From assembly GCF_023149135.1 (NCBI RefSeq), contig NZ_JAIWJX010000002.1:2790001-2854000 (forward strand): DNA of 64,000 nucleotides, in the 5' to 3' direction. Positions 19,517-29,102 of the stretch are shown here, piece after piece. A program made the position numbers and the translations under genes. The notes under the pieces are model-generated. The model saw only the letters and a program-made list of their open reading frames with translations. It had not been told where the DNA came from and did no database searches. Source of the stretch: Fictibacillus marinisediminis. Lineage in GTDB: Bacteria > Bacillota > Bacilli > Bacillales > Fictibacillaceae. Positions within the stretch are counted from its first letter, which is position 1; every line of letters begins with the position of its first letter.

Positions 19517-20050
19517 ATGGAGACTCCAAAAATACCAGGAGACGAAAGAAGAGACCTCATACTAAAGTGGTTAAAAGAGAGCAAGAGCCCGATCAAAGGC
19601 GGTGAACTCGCACTTAAAACAAATGTCAGCCGCCAGGTTATTGTTGGCGACATCTCGCTGTTAAAAGCAAAAAATGAACCGATTATTGCCACTTCCCAAG
19701 GATACCTCTTTTTAAAAACGGAAGAAAAAGACGTTCCACATAGACATTTGATTGTTTCCAACCATTCTCCTGAGCAAACGAAAGATGAACTTTTTACAAT
19801 TGTCGATCATGGAGTAACTGTTAAGAATGTAATTGTCGAGCACCCGATTTACGGAGACCTGACTGCATCTCTTCTTCTCAGTACCCGAAAGGATGTAGAG
19901 GATTTTCTCGGCAAATTGTCATCAACAAACGCTGCATTGCTCAGTACATTAACAGAGGGCATACACCTTCATATGCTCGAGGCGCCAACGAAAGAGCAGC
20001 TGGATAACGTATGCAGGGAGCTTAAACAAAAAGGATATTTGCATTCATAA
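19517..20050 (+). CDS. niaR: Nicotinate-responsive repressor NiaR
   Basis: A 177-aa regulator with an N-terminal winged HTH (HTH_11, about residues 8-60: GGELALKTNVSRQVIVGDI) and a C-terminal 3H domain with conserved histidines in HRHLIVSNHS, DHGVTV and VEHPIYGDL. The B. subtilis orthologue (YrxA) represses the nad and niacin-transport genes when nicotinate is plentiful. It is co-transcribed with nifS, so it probably controls its own operon as well as nadBCA. A strong terminator follows. Confidence 0.93.
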   Translation: METPKIPGDERRDLILKWLKESKSPIKGGELALKTNVSRQVIVGDISLLKAKNEPIIATSQGYLFLKTEEKDVPHRHLIVSNHSPEQTKDELFTIVDHGVTVKNVIVEHPIYGDLTASLLLSTRKDVEDFLGKLSSTNAALLSTLTEGIHLHMLEAPTKEQLDNVCRELKQKGYLHS

Positions 20051-20090
20051 AAAAAGAGGACTGCAGCAAGATCTGCAGTCCTCTTTTTTT
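20049..20090. terminator. Bidirectional terminator between niaR and pheB
   Basis: A perfect stem AAAGAGGACTGCAG / CTGCAGTCCTCTTT with a 6-base loop has A- and T-runs on both sides and serves both convergent genes. Confidence 0.9.
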
Positions 20091-20094
20091 GTTG

Positions 20095-20538
20095 TTATGC
20101 TCCAGTTCCAATCACTTCGACTCGCTCTACAGCTTCCATACGATTCAATGTGGTCAGCAGTTCATTGATTTCACCGCGAAGGCCGTTGGTTTCAATCGTC
20201 AGCATCACATTGGCTCTCCCTTGCAGCGGTATGGTCTGGTTAATGGTGAGCACATTGCAGCCAACAGAGGCAACAATGGTGAGAAGGCTTGACAACGCAC
20301 CCGAACGGTCTTCGAGATTGATGGAAAGGGTGATGATCTTTTCTTTGATCATCGTATGAAAAGGAAAAATTCCATCCCTGTACTTATAGAACGCACTCCT
20401 GCTGAGGCCCACTTTTTCAGCAGCCTCCGCGACGGTTTTTACCTTGCCACGGTCTAATAAGGATTTTGCTTCAAGCGTTTTTTGCATGGATTCTGAAAGA
20501 ACATCTTCCCTGACCATGTAAAATTGCCTTTCTTTCAT
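20095..20538 (-). CDS. pheB: UPF0735 ACT-domain protein PheB
   Basis: A 147-aa protein with an N-terminal helical part containing [16 protein letters not shown], and a C-terminal ACT domain (about residues 69-145) with [18 protein letters not shown]. It closely matches B. subtilis PheB, which was once thought to be a chorismate mutase but is now treated as an ACT-domain protein of unknown role. GGAGG lies seven bases before the ATG. In B. subtilis pheA follows; here the convergent niaR follows instead. Confidence 0.92.
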   Translation of the reverse strand: MKERQFYMVREDVLSESMQKTLEAKSLLDRGKVKTVAEAAEKVGLSRSAFYKYRDGIFPFHTMIKEKIITLSINLEDRSGALSSLLTIVASVGCNVLTINQTIPLQGRANVMLTIETNGLRGEINELLTTLNRMEAVERVEVIGTGA

Positions 20539-20609
20539 ATGTAACCTCCAAAACGGGCTTTTTCATAAGTATATCCAATGAGATAGCCAAATGTCTATCC
20601 CATATAGAC

Positions 20610-20637
20610 AAAAAAATAGACTGCCCTCAAGCGCAGC

Positions 20638-20640
<3 letters not shown>
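20610..20640 (-). terminator. Terminator of obgE
   Basis: On the minus strand TAGGCTGC and GCAGTCTA pair with one G-T, followed by a T7 run, overlapping the obgE stop. Confidence 0.75.
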
Positions 20641-21948
<1,308 letters not shown>

Positions 21949-22491
21949 TTACTGTTTCATCTGTAAAACAAGAAATACTTCATGGGTTTGAATATAGCTT
22001 TCGATTACGTCTAATAATTTATGTGCTGAAATGACATCCTTCAGCTCCGACTCAAATTCCTCTGTATTATGTATACTGCCCGTTAAGCGAAACATAAAAG
22101 CGGAAGGATGCTGTTGGTTTGAGATCGTGAAAACGAGCCGATTTTCAGCCAGCGGATCAACCGAGCGGTTCATGACCGCAAAAAGAGACTGGCAAGCCTC
22201 AAGGAGGACCTTCTCAGCCTTTGAGAGGTCTCTCGCCTCACCGGCAACTTCCGTTTCAAGTACAATGGGGTGTTTCAGCCAGTTGAAAGTTATGAGGTAC
22301 TCCGCCAATTCAGGAACTTTCAAATTCATGAGGTTTGATTCGTGCCTGGAAATAAGAATGATTTCCTCGATAATCTCCTTTGCCCGTTCGGTCCGGCCCA
22401 TAGATAGGTTTGCCTTAATAAGCTGGAGCTGATTGAGCCAGTCATGGCGGGCATGCCTTAATAATTCTAACGTTGACCAATCTTTACCCAT
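21949..22491 (-). CDS. spo0B: Sporulation phosphotransferase Spo0B
   Basis: Spo0B (180 aa) passes the phosphoryl group from Spo0F to Spo0A in the sporulation phosphorelay. The four-helix-bundle helix has ELLRHARHDWLNQLQLIKAN, with the phosphorylated histidine at about residue 16 (RHDW). The C-terminal half is the degenerate kinase-like domain. CAGGAG eight bases upstream fixes ATG 22491; the open frame extends 21 codons further but without a site. It lies between rpmA and obgE, the conserved order. Confidence 0.9.
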   Translation of the reverse strand: MGKDWSTLELLRHARHDWLNQLQLIKANLSMGRTERAKEIIEEIILISRHESNLMNLKVPELAEYLITFNWLKHPIVLETEVAGEARDLSKAEKVLLEACQSLFAVMNRSVDPLAENRLVFTISNQQHPSAFMFRLTGSIHNTEEFESELKDVISAHKLLDVIESYIQTHEVFLVLQMKQ

Positions 22492-22587
22492 ATTTGCACT
22501 CCTGTTTGAATAGTTAAATAGCCATTTCCTCTGCTTCACTGGTATTAGACCCAAAAGCCTGTTAATAAATACCCATTTACAAAAGAA

Positions 22588-22616
22588 AAAGCTCTAACCA
22601 ACCCGGTTAGAGCTAT
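22588..22616 (-). terminator. Terminator after rpmA
   Basis: Perfect arms AGCTCTAACC (22590-22599) and GGTTAGAGCT (22605-22614) are followed by TTTTTC on the minus strand, separating rplU-prp-rpmA from spo0B-obgE. Confidence 0.85.
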
Positions 22617-22620
22617 CTTC

Positions 22621-22911
22621 TTACGCTTCGTTTGCGATTGGGTATACACTTACTTGTTTGCGGTCACGTCCAAGACGCTCAAAACGAACAACTCCGTCCA
22701 CTTTCGCAAAAAGAGTGTCATCTCCGCCACGGCCAACGTTCATCCCAGGATAGATTTTTGTACCGCGCTGACGGTAAAGAATAGATCCGCCTGATACCAT
22801 TTGACCATCCGCTCTCTTAGCACCAAGGCGCTTTGATTGGGAATCACGACCGTTCTTTGTGCTACCTACTCCCTTTTTGGAAGCAAAGTATTGAAGGTTT
22901 AATTTTAGCAT
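22621..22911 (-). CDS. rpmA: 50S ribosomal protein L27
   Basis: L27 (96 aa) lies near the peptidyl transferase centre. The N-terminus [19 protein letters not shown] contains the Firmicutes extension cleaved after LQYF by Prp before assembly; the mature protein starts [19 protein letters not shown] precedes ATG 22911. The gene follows rplU and prp, and the protease gene therefore sits beside its substrate. Confidence 0.97.
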   Translation of the reverse strand: MLKLNLQYFASKKGVGSTKNGRDSQSKRLGAKRADGQMVSGGSILYRQRGTKIYPGMNVGRGGDDTLFAKVDGVVRFERLGRDRKQVSVYPIANEA

Positions 22912-22952
22912 TCGTCCCACCTCCTCATTCGGTGTTTTGCAGCAAACCAAGA

Positions 22953-23291
22953 CTACACTTGTTTTTCCTGCAATGAAATAAATCGACCATAGTCGTTTTC
23001 GATTGTTTTTAAGGAAACAACCATACCTTCCAGAAGAAGCTGCACTTTTTCATGGATATGGTCTTCGAGATGATCCGGAGCACGGAAAACCAGGTAGCCT
23101 CCATCCTGTTGTGTTTCCACATCAGTTGTAATGCTGCACAGGACTTCCACCGCATTGATCGCTCCAAAGGAGACGGCTGATGCACCGGCACAGACAAGAT
23201 CTTGTCCATAAGGGCCGGAATCGGCATGTCCACTCATTGAAAACGAACGAATGTGATGCTGTTCATCTCTGTAGATGGTTACCTTAATCAT
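22953..23291 (-). CDS. prp: Ribosomal-processing cysteine protease Prp
   Basis: Prp (112 aa, formerly YsxB) removes the N-terminal extension of L27 in Firmicutes. The catalytic histidine lies in [11 protein letters not shown] (about residue 21) and the cysteine in [13 protein letters not shown] (about residue 34). The gene is located between rplU and rpmA, the invariant position. Confidence 0.94.
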   Translation of the reverse strand: MIKVTIYRDEQHHIRSFSMSGHADSGPYGQDLVCAGASAVSFGAINAVEVLCSITTDVETQQDGGYLVFRAPDHLEDHIHEKVQLLLEGMVVSLKTIENDYGRFISLQEKQV

Positions 23292-23296
23292 TGGAA

Positions 23297-23605
23297 TTAA
23301 CCGTTGATTTTGTCGATAACTACTTTAGTGTAAGGCTGACGGTGACCTTGTTTACGACGGTAGTTCTTTTTCGCTTTGAACTTGTAAACGACCACTTTTT
23401 GGCCTCGGCCATGTTTTTCAACTTTACCTGTTACAGTCACTCCATCAAGCAAAGGAGCTCCTACTTTCAGGCTGTCTCCACCAACCATAAGAACATCCTC
23501 GAATGTTACAGTATCGCCAGCTTCCACATCAAGCTTTTCAACATAGATCACTTGACCTTCTTCAACTCTTACTTGTTTGCCACCAGTTTGAATAATTGCG
23601 TACAT
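23297..23605 (-). CDS. rplU: 50S ribosomal protein L21
   Basis: L21 (102 aa, same length as in B. subtilis) binds 23S rRNA. It starts [18 protein letters not shown] and has the C-terminal signature [26 protein letters not shown] fixes ATG 23605. It is the first gene of rplU-prp-rpmA, preceded by a structured leader and a good promoter. Confidence 0.97.
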   Translation of the reverse strand: MYAIIQTGGKQVRVEEGQVIYVEKLDVEAGDTVTFEDVLMVGGDSLKVGAPLLDGVTVTGKVEKHGRGQKVVVYKFKAKKNYRRKQGHRQPYTKVVIDKING

Positions 23606-23707
23606 CACGTGCACCTCCTTGTAAACTCAGACTCGCCATCACAGGTGCTTATGTAAGCTTGAAAACCTGTTCCTGAGCGGTTGGAGCGGGTGCTCCAATA
23701 AACTAAC
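23606..23707 (-). ncRNA. L21 leader (ribosomal protein autoregulatory leader)
   Basis: The minus-strand leader has a GGAGC-ACCC-GCTCC hairpin followed by AACCGCTCAGGAACAGGT, a variable arm, then CACCTGTGATGGCGAGTCTG just before the ribosome binding site. This order resembles the Bacillales L21 leader that is thought to mediate feedback by L21. Complementary ACAGGT / ACCTGT segments close the second stem. Confidence 0.7.
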
Positions 23708-23713
23708 AGAAGA

Positions 23714-23743
23714 ATCATACCATGTTATGATCTGCCATGTCAA
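23714..23743 (-). promoter_or_regulatory. Sigma-A promoter of rplU
   Basis: TTGACA (23738-23743), 18 bp, and TATGAT (23714-23719) with an upstream TG (extended -10), on the minus strand. Confidence 0.8.
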
Positions 23744-23744
23744 T

Positions 23745-25232
23745 TTATCTTTTCATTCTTTCTACAATTTCATTAATCGGCCCGATATGGCGGATAGCAT
23801 AGGATGGGATGGAATCATGGCCGCTTTCACTTATATAAATCCGATACGAGAGAAGCGCCTCAAGATTTTGAAGATGTTCACTGTTTATCCCTCTTAAATG
23901 GCGGGCCACTTCAGGAGTAGCTTCGATCCACAGCGCTTCATCATCCATGTGGCGGTATTCCCGCAGCGCCAGTTCTGCCTGATTGGCAACTGTTCTTGCA
24001 GACTGCACCCTGCCTGTGCCCTTACAGACAGAACAAGGCTCGGCCAGTACATGGAACAGTTGCCTTTTCTCTTTTTTGCGAGTCATTTCAAATACGCCCA
24101 TTCGAGTAAATCCGTGAACCACGGTAGTTGTTCCATCGAGAGCAAGTGCAGCTTTTAAAGCTTCCTCTACACGCTGCTGATCCTCGGGCTCGTTCATCGT
24201 AATGAAATCAATGACAATCATGCCGGAAATGTTTCTAAGCCGAAGCTGTTTCGCAATCTCATCAGCTGCTTGAAGGTTCGTTTGAAGAACAGTTTCCCTC
24301 CGGCTTGATTTCCCTGTGAATTTATCCGTGTTAACATCAATAACAGACATGGCTTCGGTGTGATCGATCCGCAATGAACCTCCGTTTTTGAGCCAGACAT
24401 GCGGCCGGAGCGCTTTTTCCCATTGTGCGTCAACTCCGTAATAGGAGAAGATATTCTCCTTCCCGCTGTACAAAATGATATTCTTTTGAAGCAGCGGAAA
24501 AGGCTTGGCCAGCCAGATCAGTTTCCTGAATTCCGCTCCGTCATCAATGATGATCTCCGTTTCCTCTTCGTACGCATGGTCACGGATAATCTTATTCAGA
24601 TAATCACCTTCATCATGCAAAAGAGCAGGAGCTGCCGCTTGTTCCGCCCGTGCCGCCAGATGGCGGTGCCTCTCTACAAGTCCGTCGAACTCCGCTTGTA
24701 TATCTTCTTCCGATTGTCCCGTGCATGCGGTACGAAAAATCACGCCATCTTCGCCCTTCACAAGAGAATGGCCAAATAGACGCCACTTCTCCTTCTCGTT
24801 CCTGCTCATTTTCTTGGATACCCCGATATGTGAAGCGTTCGGAAGGAAAACAAGCCGTGAGCCCGGGATTGCCAGCATCCCGGTCAGCCTCGCTCCCTTT
24901 GAATCTGTTTCTTCCTTTATTACCTGGACGATCAGTTCTTCCCCCTCTTTCACGAAAGAACTGATAGATGTCCCTTTTTTATCTTCTGGTGCCATATACG
25001 TCTGCTGATAGGAAAGCAGGTCATCACGATGAATGAATCCGTTCTTCTCAGCTCCAATGTCCACAAAGGCCGCCTGCATGCCAGGCAGCACTTTCTTTAC
25101 CCTGCCTTTATAGATGCTTCCGGGTACAGGCTGATCGGACGAATCATCAACTTGAAGTTCTATCGCTTCATCGAAATCCATGACTGCTGTTCTTTTGATT
25201 TGGGTTATAGCATTAATAATAATTTTTTTCAC
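23745..25232 (-). CDS. rng: Ribonuclease G/E family endoribonuclease
   Basis: A 495-aa endoribonuclease of the RNase E/G catalytic core type. The S1 domain (about residues 30-120) has YKGRVKKVLPGMQAAFVDIG. The catalytic metal-binding aspartates lie in VIDVNTDKF (D299) and MIVIDFI, and the zinc-link CSVCKGTG is at 400-403. There is no long degradosome tail, so it is G-like rather than E-like. GTG 25232 follows GAGG and gives the usual VKKIIINAI start; the ATG nine codons upstream has no usable site. B. subtilis lacks this enzyme, but many other bacilli have it here beside rplU. Confidence 0.9.
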   Translation of the reverse strand: MKKIIINAITQIKRTAVMDFDEAIELQVDDSSDQPVPGSIYKGRVKKVLPGMQAAFVDIGAEKNGFIHRDDLLSYQQTYMAPEDKKGTSISSFVKEGEELIVQVIKEETDSKGARLTGMLAIPGSRLVFLPNASHIGVSKKMSRNEKEKWRLFGHSLVKGEDGVIFRTACTGQSEEDIQAEFDGLVERHRHLAARAEQAAAPALLHDEGDYLNKIIRDHAYEEETEIIIDDGAEFRKLIWLAKPFPLLQKNIILYSGKENIFSYYGVDAQWEKALRPHVWLKNGGSLRIDHTEAMSVIDVNTDKFTGKSSRRETVLQTNLQAADEIAKQLRLRNISGMIVIDFITMNEPEDQQRVEEALKAALALDGTTTVVHGFTRMGVFEMTRKKEKRQLFHVLAEPCSVCKGTGRVQSARTVANQAELALREYRHMDDEALWIEATPEVARHLRGINSEHLQNLEALLSYRIYISESGHDSIPSYAIRHIGPINEIVERMKR

Positions 25233-25268
25233 ATTACTGACCTCGCTTACGTCACTCATCCTTTTATT

Positions 25269-26129
25269 TTAACGAAAAAGATGTCCGATTGCACATCTGA
25301 CCTGATTGGATGAAAAAAACATGTTAAGCACCTGCTTCTCTTCCACGATCCTGTTTGTTTCCGAAGCCTGGATGACGATAAAATGACGAACCCCTTTTCG
25401 AAAGAGACTGATGACGTCATAGAGCGCTGCATCCGAGGGAACATGTATGGGCTTTGTCAGCCAGCCCGATCTCCTGTCATCCGCAATCCTCGACATCAAG
25501 AAACGAAGGAAGACAAACTGCCGCCTTTTCCACTCGATATAATGAGAGACACCAAGGAAGATCGTCACGAGCCATAGATTTAAATGCAGGGGGTCCCGGG
25601 GTAAAAATGAAAAGAACAGGATCAGCATGATGGAGAAAGAGGTTAATAAAAATACAGTATGTGCTTTTTTAAATGGAAAAATGCTGGCTGCAGCGGCAAA
25701 CATCAGTTTCCCTCCATCAAGTGGCCATACCGGCAGCAGATTAAAAACCAGAAGCGTTACGTTCATTTTAATAAACCACTCAAAGTCCTGAGGATTCCAC
25801 CAGCCAAGCTGAAATAAGAAAAAAGCGGCCAGCATAAGCCAGAGATGCTGCACAGGTCCCAGCAGTGTAACGATCACTTCTTCACGGAACGGCCGGTTTC
25901 CATGTTCCTCTACTTCCGCTACTCCGCCAAACGGAAAAAGTTCGATTTTCTTTACACGCCATTGAAAAAGATGGGCCCCCGCATAATGACCCATCTCATG
26001 TATAAAAACTGCCAGAAACAGCAATATGATCTCACGAAAATGCCCGGTGATGATGGAGAGCCCAATAATTAGCCAAAAAAGAGGGTTAATCTTTACTTTG
26101 CTGAAAAATTGAAAAACAGGATTATTCAA
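25269..26129 (-). CDS. spoIVFB: Intramembrane metalloprotease SpoIVFB
   Basis: SpoIVFB (286 aa) is the site-2-type protease that cleaves pro-sigma-K in the mother-cell side membrane around the forespore. It has the zinc motif HEMGH within LAVFIHEMGHYAGAH near residue 44, the second motif LLPVWPLDGG near 135, about six helices and a C-terminal CBS domain (about 215-286) that senses ATP in the B. subtilis enzyme. The start is TTG 26129, overlapping the end of spoIVFA by eight bases, so the protease and its inhibitor are coupled. Confidence 0.93.
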   Translation of the reverse strand: MNNPVFQFFSKVKINPLFWLIIGLSIITGHFREIILLFLAVFIHEMGHYAGAHLFQWRVKKIELFPFGGVAEVEEHGNRPFREEVIVTLLGPVQHLWLMLAAFFLFQLGWWNPQDFEWFIKMNVTLLVFNLLPVWPLDGGKLMFAAAASIFPFKKAHTVFLLTSFSIMLILFFSFLPRDPLHLNLWLVTIFLGVSHYIEWKRRQFVFLRFLMSRIADDRRSGWLTKPIHVPSDAALYDVISLFRKGVRHFIVIQASETNRIVEEKQVLNMFFSSNQVRCAIGHLFR

Positions 26130-26871
26130 AAGGGATCACCTTGCTCGGATCAACAAATGTGTCGCCTTTTTTCAGGGCAAAGTAAAATTTACCTGTTTTT
26201 CCGTCCTTATTCGGTGTCACTTTACCAAGGGGTTTTTTGCTTTCCATATAACTGTAGAGCTTTACATCGGGATCAATGCTGTCCAATTCGCCATACCAAG
26301 ATTCTTCCCCATTGTTGTGCTGGATGACGACGGTATTTCCAAGATCTTTCTTTTTGCCGATAAAAATGACGTATCCTTCTTTTACGGTATCCACGTTCGA
26401 GGTTTTTCCCGTCTCCATCATAATGCCTTTTCCGTTCGTTTCAAAGGATTCATACACTCTTCCAGATGCAGGCTGGGCATAATCTTCGTTTTTATTTGCA
26501 GATGTTGCATTCTTGGCTGGTTCTATTTGTTTTTCAGGCAATAACGCCAGAGGTTTCCCAAATTGATTCTCGTACCATTTTTTCGCGGCCGCAAACTGAA
26601 ACTCACTGTGGTACATTTTCTTAATCAAACTCTGCCCTTTTGCCGAAAGCTCACTGTCATTTTTAAATAAAATTCCCGCCCCAAGAAAAAGGCACACGGA
26701 CATCATGATCTGAAATAAAAAGAACGACCCGTTAAATCGGGGGCCTTTCTTCTTTTCCTCCATTGAAGCTGTACTCCCTGTATACAAGCTGGTTCTGAAC
26801 GTTTCATTCTCTCCTTGAGCAAGCCTGTCTGCATACCGCCGTCTTATATCATCCGCACTGTTTCTCATCAT
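26122..26871 (-). CDS. spoIVFA: SpoIVFA, regulator of SpoIVFB
   Basis: SpoIVFA (249 aa) holds SpoIVFB inactive in complex with BofA until it is cleaved by SpoIVB and CtpB. One membrane helix lies near residues 47-65, and the outer C-terminal half is a degenerate LytM/M23 fold (VIFIGKKKDLGNTVVIQHNN ... WYGELDSI) without the metal ligands. GGAGGAATGG precedes the start. Its overlap with spoIVFB is the conserved arrangement downstream of minCD. Confidence 0.88.
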   Translation of the reverse strand: MMRNSADDIRRRYADRLAQGENETFRTSLYTGSTASMEEKKKGPRFNGSFFLFQIMMSVCLFLGAGILFKNDSELSAKGQSLIKKMYHSEFQFAAAKKWYENQFGKPLALLPEKQIEPAKNATSANKNEDYAQPASGRVYESFETNGKGIMMETGKTSNVDTVKEGYVIFIGKKKDLGNTVVIQHNNGEESWYGELDSIDPDVKLYSYMESKKPLGKVTPNKDGKTGKFYFALKKGDTFVDPSKVIPFE

Positions 26872-26956
26872 CCATTCCTCCGCATCATGTTATACCACAT
26901 CTTATGACTTGTCCGCGGGCCTTATGACAGAGGAAGAAAGGGTCTTTGCCTGAAGA

Positions 26957-26990
26957 ATAAAAAATCCTCCAAGTCCGGGGAAGGGCAGAT
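26957..26990 (-). terminator. Weak candidate terminator after minD
   Basis: CTTCC and GGAGG pair with one G-T on the minus strand, followed by ATTTTTTATT. A second inverted repeat GGGAATGA/TCATTCCC (27021-27042) at the minD stop lacks a T run. Confidence 0.4.
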
Positions 26991-27029
26991 GGACTGCCTC
27001 CCTTTCAATGAAGGAAATTCGGGAATGAA

Positions 27030-27824
27030 TTATCTCATTCCCAGCAACGTTTTAATTTTTGAGAAGAATCCTTTTTCCTCATCAATCGTAGTCAGAGGGA
27101 CAGATTCTCCAAGAATTCGTCTTGCGATATTCCGATAGGCGATGGACGCTTTGCTATCGGGGTTCATCGCGATCGGTTCACCTTTATTTGCCGCTTTGAT
27201 GACATTCTCATCATCAACGACCACGCCGATCAGCTCAATGGCAAGGATGGATACAATCTCATCCACATCCAGCATGTCACCGCTTTTAGCCAGGTGGTTT
27301 CGTACTCGGTTAACGATCAGTTTAGGAGCTTCCACTTCTTCTTGCTCAAGCAGCCCGATAATACGGTCAGCATCACGAACCGAAGAAATTTCAGGATTCG
27401 TCACCACTATGGACTTGTCCGCACCTGCAACTGCATTCTTGAATCCTTGTTCGATACCAGCAGGACAGTCGATGATGACGTAATCATAATCCTGTTTTAA
27501 TTCTGTAATGATTTTCTTTATCTGTTCCGGTTGAACGGAGCTTTTATCCTTGGTCTGCGCGGCAGGAAGAAGGAATAAACATTCAAACCGTTTATCTTTA
27601 ATCAGCGCCTGGTGAAGCTTGCAGCGCTCTTCGACGACGTCAACCAGATCATAAATGATTCGATTTTCCAGACCCATTAACACATCCAGATTGCGAAGGC
27701 CGATGTCAGTATCAACTAGACATACTTTTTTACCAGAAAGGGCAAGGGACGTACCGATATTCGCAGAAGTCGTAGTTTTACCGACTCCCCCTTTCCCAGA
27801 AGTAATGACTATTGCCTCTCCCAT
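27030..27824 (-). CDS. minD: Septum site-determining ATPase MinD
   Basis: MinD (264 aa) is the membrane-binding ATPase that carries MinC and blocks division near the poles. It has the deviant Walker A GKGGVGKTT, the DTDIGLRNLD and DCPAGIEQGF segments, and the C-terminal amphipathic membrane-targeting helix EKGFFSKIKTLLGMR. It follows minC by 19 bases in the mreBCD-minCD order of Bacillus. Confidence 0.97.
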   Translation of the reverse strand: MGEAIVITSGKGGVGKTTTSANIGTSLALSGKKVCLVDTDIGLRNLDVLMGLENRIIYDLVDVVEERCKLHQALIKDKRFECLFLLPAAQTKDKSSVQPEQIKKIITELKQDYDYVIIDCPAGIEQGFKNAVAGADKSIVVTNPEISSVRDADRIIGLLEQEEVEAPKLIVNRVRNHLAKSGDMLDVDEIVSILAIELIGVVVDDENVIKAANKGEPIAMNPDSKASIAYRNIARRILGESVPLTTIDEEKGFFSKIKTLLGMR

Positions 27825-27843
27825 GATTCATTCCCCTTTCTTA

Positions 27844-28524
27844 CTATAAACGATTCAAATTGGGCCTGATTCTATGTACTGTACTGATTCGGTCAATCAA
27901 AATTTGATTTTCTTCATCAGAAATATAGGCGCATTCCATTTCATGCCCAATTTCCGGATAATGGTCAGGCGCCCGGCTGATCAGATCCGCAATTCTTAGC
28001 TGAGTGGGTTTCATGACAGAAGCGGCAATAACCGCTTCACGGTTACCGGATGATCCTCCGTGGGCGATGCCTTTTAACGAACCCATCACAAAAATATTGC
28101 CGGTTGCCATAATCGTGCCGCCTGGATTTACATCTCCGATCAGCAAAAGATCCCCCTGAACACTTAACACCTGGCCGGAACGGATGACTTTTGAAACTCT
28201 CATGATCTGAGCTTCTTTCTTCATTTCCTCCGCTTCAGCCACCGTAATGACATTGGATTCAAACCGCTTGATGTCCAGGTTCTGCTTTTGTCCGATAATT
28301 CCACGCACCAGCTCCGACTGCTGCTCTGATAAATACCGGTTGCCGGTTTTGACAATGACTGAAATAAGCGGTCCATTCAGCAACTGTCCATGGTCGTCGG
28401 ATAATTTATCATGTAGCTCCTCGACCAGCTGCTCAAATGAGCATAGGTCGTCCAACAGCAGGACAAGACCGTCTTTCGTGCCTTTTATTGTAACATTATG
28501 TTGGAGTTTTTGTGCCATTGCCAT
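27844..28524 (-). CDS. minC: Septum site-determining protein MinC
   Basis: MinC (226 aa) inhibits FtsZ assembly. The N-terminal domain (residues 1-105) carries VTIKGTKDGLVLLLDD; the C-terminal beta-helix (about 115-210) has the glycine-rich GDVNPGGTIMATGNIFVMGSL series that dimerises and binds MinD. GAGGTGAACG precedes ATG 28524. It is encoded between mreD and minD. Confidence 0.95.
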   Translation of the reverse strand: MAMAQKLQHNVTIKGTKDGLVLLLDDLCSFEQLVEELHDKLSDDHGQLLNGPLISVIVKTGNRYLSEQQSELVRGIIGQKQNLDIKRFESNVITVAEAEEMKKEAQIMRVSKVIRSGQVLSVQGDLLLIGDVNPGGTIMATGNIFVMGSLKGIAHGGSSGNREAVIAASVMKPTQLRIADLISRAPDHYPEIGHEMECAYISDEENQILIDRISTVHRIRPNLNRL

Positions 28525-28583
28525 CGTTCACCTCAACATACTTTCATTCGACAACTTTTTAAATAATCCTCTTTTTATGTCCA

Positions 28584-29102
28584 TTAGTTTTCATGGATGG
28601 TTTTCTTCACCTTTTTCAGCAGCTTAACAAACGGATAATAAACGAGAATCGTAAACACAGCGTTCAAGATCAGCGTGGGAAGCAGCCTGTCATAAAAGAA
28701 GGAGTCTATACTTGTATCGGCAATACCAATTAAAGAGTTTAATCCATAAACCATAAATTCAAGTCCTGCCACCCCGGCTGCACTTAAAAGTATTGCAACA
28801 AAAAAGTTGCTGAAAAGATAGCGGGATAAAACAGAAATAAAGTAAGCCACCAATGCGGTAGAAAACATGTACACACCGATCAGATCTGTATAGATAAGAT
28901 CAGTAAGAAGCCCAAAGATCATCCCGTACACGATGCCAAACGAAGGTTTAAGATAGCATGACATCAGAATAATCAGGACAAGAGAAAAATGCGGAATCAA
29001 CAGGAAGCCCCATCCATAATGTTCGGGTGCCAGTACCTGCATGACCGTACTCTCAGCCACAAACGCAATATAGGTAATAAAAGGAAGAAGAATCCTATTC
29101 AT
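28584..29102 (-). CDS. mreD: Rod shape-determining protein MreD
   Basis: MreD (172 aa) is a polytopic protein of the elongation machinery with about five helices and the family segment PSFGIVYGMIFGLLTDLIY. The ATG overlaps the mreC stop by one base (TAATG). Its place after mreC and the hydrophobicity pattern are stronger evidence than motifs, since the family is poorly conserved. Confidence 0.92.
   Translation of the reverse strand: MNRILLPFITYIAFVAESTVMQVLAPEHYGWGFLLIPHFSLVLIILMSCYLKPSFGIVYGMIFGLLTDLIYTDLIGVYMFSTALVAYFISVLSRYLFSNFFVAILLSAAGVAGLEFMVYGLNSLIGIADTSIDSFFYDRLLPTLILNAVFTILVYYPFVKLLKKVKKTIHEN

Noticed and set aside
27021..27042. Inverted repeat GGGAATGA/TCATTCCC as minD terminator
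   Set aside because: It is not followed by T residues and lies over the stop codon; the weaker hairpin at 26957-26990 has the T run.
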